A DNA stretch of 64,000 nt. Source: Micromonospora sp. NBC_01796 (GTDB taxonomy: Bacteria; Actinomycetota; Actinomycetes; Mycobacteriales; Micromonosporaceae). Below, piece after piece: positions 60,490 to 64,000 of this stretch. The position numbers and the translations under genes are program-made. The stretch is from the NCBI RefSeq assembly GCF_035917455.1, contig NZ_CP109078.1, positions 62,001 through 126,000 on the forward strand, in the 5' to 3' direction. A model generated the notes under the pieces. The model had not been told where the DNA came from, did not search any database, and was given only the letters and a program-made list of their open reading frames with translations. The stretch's first letter is position 1. Each line of letters opens with the position of its first letter.

Positions 60490-61388
60490 CCGTACCGTTG
60501 TTGGACCCGACCATCGCGCCACCGGAAGCCCCGGTGGTGGCCGGTGCTCGCGCGCGCCGGGGTTGGTCACCGTCCCTGGTCGCCGGGGCGGTGCTGCTCG
60601 GCCTGATCCTGGCGTTGGCCCTGGTCAGCCTCTTCTGGACACCGTACGCCCTGGACCAGGCCACCCCCGGCGGGCGGCTCGCCGGCCCGTCGTCGGACCA
60701 CTGGGCCGGCACGGACCGGCTCGGCCGCGACCAGTTCACCCAGCTCATGCTCGGCGCCCGGACCGCCGTCTGGGTCGGCACGGCCGCAGTCGCGGTGGCG
60801 TTCGCACTCGGCCTGCCGCTCGGCCTGCTTGCCGCCTCCGGTGGCCGGATAGCCGACGACGCCGTGATCGGCGTGGTCGACATCCTGATCGCCTTCCCGA
60901 CCCTGCTGCTCGCGATGCTGCTGGTCACCGTCTACGGGGCATCGACCCTGGTGGCGATCATCGCGATCGGGGTGGGAGTCTGCGCAGAGGTGGCCCGGCT
61001 GACCCGGATCTCGGCCAGCCGGATCTTCACCCAGGACTACGTCCTCGCGGCCAGGACCTCCGGCACCGGGCCGATCATGATCCTGATCCGGCACGTGCTG
61101 CCGAACATCTGGCACACCCTGCTGGTCCAGGCCACCCTGGCGTTCGGGATCGCGGTGATCGCCGAGGCGTCTCTGTCGTACCTCGGTCTCGGCACCCCGC
61201 CGCCGGCACCGTCATGGGGTCGGATGCTCCAGGAGGCCCAGCCGACGGTGAGCGTCGCCCCCTGGAACGTGCTGATGCCCGGCATCGCCGTCGCCATCGC
61301 GGTGATCGGCGTGAACCTGCTCGGCGACGGCCTGCGCGAAACCCTCGACCCGCAACTGCGCCGCAACCGACGGGCGGTGAAACGATGA
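60486..61388 (+). CDS. Peptide-type ABC transporter permease (DppC-like)
   Basis: 300 aa. Cytoplasmic N-terminus, then the DppC N-terminal helix (SLVAGAVLLGLILALALVSLF), HWAGTDRLGRDQFTQLMLGARTA (a family signature) and the coupling loop DYVLAARTSGTGPIMILIRHVLPN. The GTG start overlaps the preceding stop (GTGA). Confidence 0.9.
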   Translation: MTVPLLDPTIAPPEAPVVAGARARRGWSPSLVAGAVLLGLILALALVSLFWTPYALDQATPGGRLAGPSSDHWAGTDRLGRDQFTQLMLGARTAVWVGTAAVAVAFALGLPLGLLAASGGRIADDAVIGVVDILIAFPTLLLAMLLVTVYGASTLVAIIAIGVGVCAEVARLTRISASRIFTQDYVLAARTSGTGPIMILIRHVLPNIWHTLLVQATLAFGIAVIAEASLSYLGLGTPPPAPSWGRMLQEAQPTVSVAPWNVLMPGIAVAIAVIGVNLLGDGLRETLDPQLRRNRRAVKR

Positions 61389-62185
61389 CCACGATCCTCG
61401 CCGCCGAACACCTCACCGTCACCCTTGACGACCGCACCCTGGTCAGGGACCTGGACGTCGAACTCGCCGCCCGCGACCGGGTCGGCCTGATCGGCGAGTC
61501 GGGGTCCGGGAAGTCGCTGACCGCACTCGCCCTGCTCGGTCTGCTGCCGGAAGGCATGCGGGTCAGCGGCACAATCACCGTCGACGGCCGCGACCTGATC
61601 GCCGCACCGGACCGCGACTGGCGACGCGTACGCGGAAACACCGTCAGCATGGTCTTCCAGGAACCGCTGACCGCGCTCGACCCGCTGATGCCGATCGGCC
61701 GACAGATCGCCGGCCCGCTGCGCCTGCACCGGGGCCTGAACCGGACCGACGCGCAGGCACAGGCCGTCCACTGGTGCGAAAGGGTGGGCCTACCCGACCC
61801 GGAACGCCTGGTACGGGCCCTGCCGCACGAGATCTCCGGGGGTCAACGGCAGCGGGTCGCCCTGGCGATGGCCCTGGCCTGCCGACCCAGGGTGCTGATC
61901 GCCGACGAGCCGACCACCGCGCTGGACGTGACCGTGCAGGCGCAGATCCTCGCCCTGCTCGACGAACTGATCGAGGAGACCTCGGTGGCGCTGCTCTTCA
62001 TCAGCCACGACCTGCCGGTGGTGGCCAACCTGGCGCAACGGCTGATCGTGATGCGCGACGGTCGGGTGGAGGAGTCCGGCGCCACCGAAGACGTCCTGCG
62101 CCGCCCCCGGTCCGCGTACGCCCGGCAGTTGGTCACCAGCGCGGCCCAGGTGACCCGCCTGACGGTTGGGACGGTTGAACGATGA
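61385..62185 (+). CDS. Peptide-type ABC transporter ATPase (DppD-like)
   Basis: 266 aa. Walker [14 protein letters not shown]-loop [15 protein letters not shown], signature [17 protein letters not shown], Walker [14 protein letters not shown], and switch His in FISHDLPVV. The usual C-terminal oligopeptide-binding Fe-S/Cys extension of DppD is absent, so it is a short version. ATG overlaps the permease stop (ATGA). Confidence 0.92.
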   Translation: MTTILAAEHLTVTLDDRTLVRDLDVELAARDRVGLIGESGSGKSLTALALLGLLPEGMRVSGTITVDGRDLIAAPDRDWRRVRGNTVSMVFQEPLTALDPLMPIGRQIAGPLRLHRGLNRTDAQAQAVHWCERVGLPDPERLVRALPHEISGGQRQRVALAMALACRPRVLIADEPTTALDVTVQAQILALLDELIEETSVALLFISHDLPVVANLAQRLIVMRDGRVEESGATEDVLRRPRSAYARQLVTSAAQVTRLTVGTVER

Positions 62186-63042
62186 GCGCCGAACTGCTCG
62201 CCGGTCGTTCGCTGACCCGTCAGTACGCCGGGCGTCCCCGGCCCGCGCTGGACCAGGTGGATGTCACCATCGACAGTGGCGTGAGCCTCGGCATCGTCGG
62301 TGAGTCCGGTGCGGGCAAGAGCACGCTGCTGCGCCTGTTGCTCGGGGTCGACCGGCCCACCTCGGGTTCGGTTCTCTTCGGTGGGCAGCCGTTGGGCAAG
62401 GTGCCTCGGCGGGAGTTCCGCAGCCAGGTGCAGGTGGTCTTCCAGGACCCGCGCTCGTCGCTGAACCCCCGGATGTCGGTCGGTGCGATCGTCGCCGAGC
62501 CGCTCCGGTCGCTGAAGATCGGCAAGGACCGGGCGGAACGGGCGGACAGGGTGGCCGAGGTGCTGACCGCCGTGGGCCTGCATCCCGACGACGGGCGCCG
62601 GTACCCGCACGAGTTCTCCGGCGGTCAGCGGCAGCGCATCGCCATCGCCCGAGCGCTTGCCCCGTCACCTCGGCTGCTGCTCGCCGACGAACCGGTCAGC
62701 GCACTCGACGTCTCCGTACGTCTCCAGATCGTCGACCTGCTACGGGAACTGGTCGACACGCTCGGGCTGACGCTGGTGCTGGTGTCGCACGACCTGGCGA
62801 TCGTCAGCCAACTCTGCCAGCAGGTGCTGGTGATGCGGCACGGACGGGTGGTCGAGTCCGGCCCGACCGCGACCGTGCTCGAACGACCGACCCAGGACTA
62901 CACCCGCGCGCTGCTGGCCGCGATCCCCCAACTCCCCGCCGACCTGGTTGCCCCGCCGGGTAGGGCTGATCTGCTTCCGAGCGCGGCGGCCCTTCCGGGC
63001 GAGGCGGCGCTTCCGACTGCACGAACCGAGGAGACGGCATGA
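62182..63042 (+). CDS. Peptide-type ABC transporter ATPase (DppF-like)
   Basis: 286 aa. Walker [16 protein letters not shown]-loop [15 protein letters not shown] (the family's SLNPRM signature), [32 protein letters not shown] and [12 protein letters not shown]. The C-terminal ~45 residues form a low-complexity Ala/Pro/Leu tail. ATGA overlap with the preceding ATPase gene. The two ATPases are presumed to form a heterodimer. Confidence 0.92.
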   Translation: MSAELLAGRSLTRQYAGRPRPALDQVDVTIDSGVSLGIVGESGAGKSTLLRLLLGVDRPTSGSVLFGGQPLGKVPRREFRSQVQVVFQDPRSSLNPRMSVGAIVAEPLRSLKIGKDRAERADRVAEVLTAVGLHPDDGRRYPHEFSGGQRQRIAIARALAPSPRLLLADEPVSALDVSVRLQIVDLLRELVDTLGLTLVLVSHDLAIVSQLCQQVLVMRHGRVVESGPTATVLERPTQDYTRALLAAIPQLPADLVAPPGRADLLPSAAALPGEAALPTARTEETA

Positions 63043-63827
63043 GCGTCGACACCGATGTGACCAGCGACAACTTCGCCGACGAGTGGCGGAAGTGGCACGA
63101 CCAGCGGGAAACCAAGGTCTCCTCCCCCGGTGGTGACCTGACCCTGACCGGCACCAACTGGATCTCCGACGAGACGGTCATCGAGGGTGTGCCGGGACGC
63201 TGGTCGGTCGAGAACGGAGTCGTCCGGGTCACCGACGCGGCCGGGCTCACCGTCGACGGCGAGCCGGTCACCGAGGCGGTGCTCCGCGACGGCCAGTGGC
63301 TCGCCGTGGGCGATGTCGCGCTGGTCCTCATCCGCCGGGGCAACGACACCGCCGTACGGACCTACGACCCGAACTCCGAAGGGGTACGGACCTTCGCCGG
63401 CATCGACTCGTTCGCGCCTGATCCCGCGTGGGTGGTGACCGCCGAGTTCCGCCCGGCGGAGGTGGACACGACCGAGCACATCGTGCACACGAACTCGGGG
63501 CGTGAGGTCGACTACCAGGTGATCGGTACGTTCTCGTTCGCGGTGGACGGTCACGAGGTGGAGATGGTGGGGCTCGACACCGGTCACGTGGGCGAGGCGC
63601 ACCTGACCTTCCGGGACGCCACGAGCGGCAAGCAGTCGTACGCGGCTTCGCGCTTCCTGTTCGTACCGCTGCCGACCGGTCCGGGGCCGGTGACGCTGGA
63701 CTTCAACCGGGTGGAGCTGCCCCCGTGCGCCTTCTCCGACGCCTTCATCTGCCCCCTCCCGCCGCGCCAAAACATCCTCCCCTTCCCGGTAGAAGCCGGC
63801 GAACAACGCGTACGCACCCACGCCTGA
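63039..63827 (+). CDS. DUF1684 family protein
   Basis: 262 aa soluble protein. The N-terminal half is DEWRKWHDQRETKVSSPGGDLTLTG-like (the family's opening). The C-terminal half ends in LDFNRVELPPCAFSDAFICPLPPRQNILPFPVEAGE, which carries the conserved Cys/Pro core of DUF1684. No catalytic role is established. A 4-bp overlap with the last ATPase gene places it firmly in the importer operon, so it probably processes or binds the imported compound. Confidence 0.85.
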   Translation: MSVDTDVTSDNFADEWRKWHDQRETKVSSPGGDLTLTGTNWISDETVIEGVPGRWSVENGVVRVTDAAGLTVDGEPVTEAVLRDGQWLAVGDVALVLIRRGNDTAVRTYDPNSEGVRTFAGIDSFAPDPAWVVTAEFRPAEVDTTEHIVHTNSGREVDYQVIGTFSFAVDGHEVEMVGLDTGHVGEAHLTFRDATSGKQSYAASRFLFVPLPTGPGPVTLDFNRVELPPCAFSDAFICPLPPRQNILPFPVEAGEQRVRTHA

Positions 63828-63908
63828 CGCTGTTGCGCTCCTGGGTGGTCGTAGACCCTTAGGTGCACGCCGGAGTTTCCGAGGTACGTGCCACAGCAAT
63901 GGTTTTTC

Positions 63909-63927
63909 TGCCAGGGGCCGCCTGGCA
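63909..63927 (+). terminator. Hairpin downstream of the importer operon
   Basis: TGCCAGG-GGCCG-CCTGGCA, a perfect 7-bp stem with a 5-nt loop, 82 nt after the DUF1684 stop. The T-run is on the upstream side, so terminator function is uncertain. Nothing else was recognised between here and the window end. Confidence 0.35.
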
Positions 63928-64000
63928 CTCTTAGCCGACGGAGCCGTTCGAGTCGCGTCAAGCATCGGATGAAACGAAGGTGTTTGGAAAGCATCTACCG

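Noticed and set aside
63584-63994. Minus-strand frame near the window end
   Set aside because: Mostly antisense to DUF1684, no ribosome site, no recognisable product.

Overview
This is a GC-rich (about 70%) actinobacterial chromosome segment, most likely from the family Micromonosporaceae (Micromonospora or a close relative). The evidence is BldD with both halves of its cyclic-di-GMP signature, the actinobacterial integration host factor mIHF, a PriA without helicase motifs, a septum-formation-type lipoprotein, frequent GTG starts, and the gene order. The genus cannot be fixed from the sequence alone.

Layout. 1-4823: end of a large secreted FG-GAP protein, then a GT-C membrane glycosyltransferase. 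4975-5865: a lipoprotein. About 5950-47000 is the conserved actinobacterial core string, nearly all on the minus strand. In transcription order it runs: envelope-type small proteins - alaS - ruvX - mltG - aroE - aroC - aroK - aroB - aroQ - efp - nusB - (bldD, plus strand) - pyrR - pyrB - pyrC - carA - carB - pyrD - pyrF - mihF - gmk - rpoZ - coaBC - metK - priA - def - fmt - rsmB. It covers shikimate/chorismate synthesis, de novo pyrimidine synthesis, translation and SAM synthesis. Many stop/start codons overlap by 4 nt, so translational coupling is likely. Several accessory genes interrupt the string: a LamG protein and an ISL3-family insertion sequence between aroE and aroC; a WYL regulator/hydrolase pair between aroK and aroB; two GT-C glycosyltransferases between aroQ and efp; bioA between pyrD and pyrF; and a CMP-kinase-like/ParB-like fusion between priA and def.

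47146-57430 holds a very large proline-rich single-pass protein, rarA, a small membrane protein, a GNAT acetyltransferase, an MFS exporter with its ArsR-type repressor and two perfect operator palindromes, a dTDP-rhamnose-reductase-like protein and a non-discriminating-type aspS. 57608-63827 is a complete peptide-family ABC importer operon (binding protein, two permeases, two ATPases) ending in a DUF1684 gene.

The most interesting signal is a 25-codon open reading frame ending in Cys-Cys-Cys-Arg directly upstream of the importer operon. Its ATG lies exactly 7 nt after a -10 hexamer, as expected for a leaderless cysteine-sensing leader peptide. This suggests a sulfur-responsive peptide or thiol-compound importer. 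Other notable points are a degenerate guanylate kinase at the canonical gmk locus, an ISL3 copy inserted into a 14-bp inverted repeat with an intact 8-bp target duplication, a probable frameshift at the end of the mptB-like gene, and well-defined regulatory sites for PyrR, BldD and the ArsR-type repressor. No tRNA, rRNA or CRISPR array was found.
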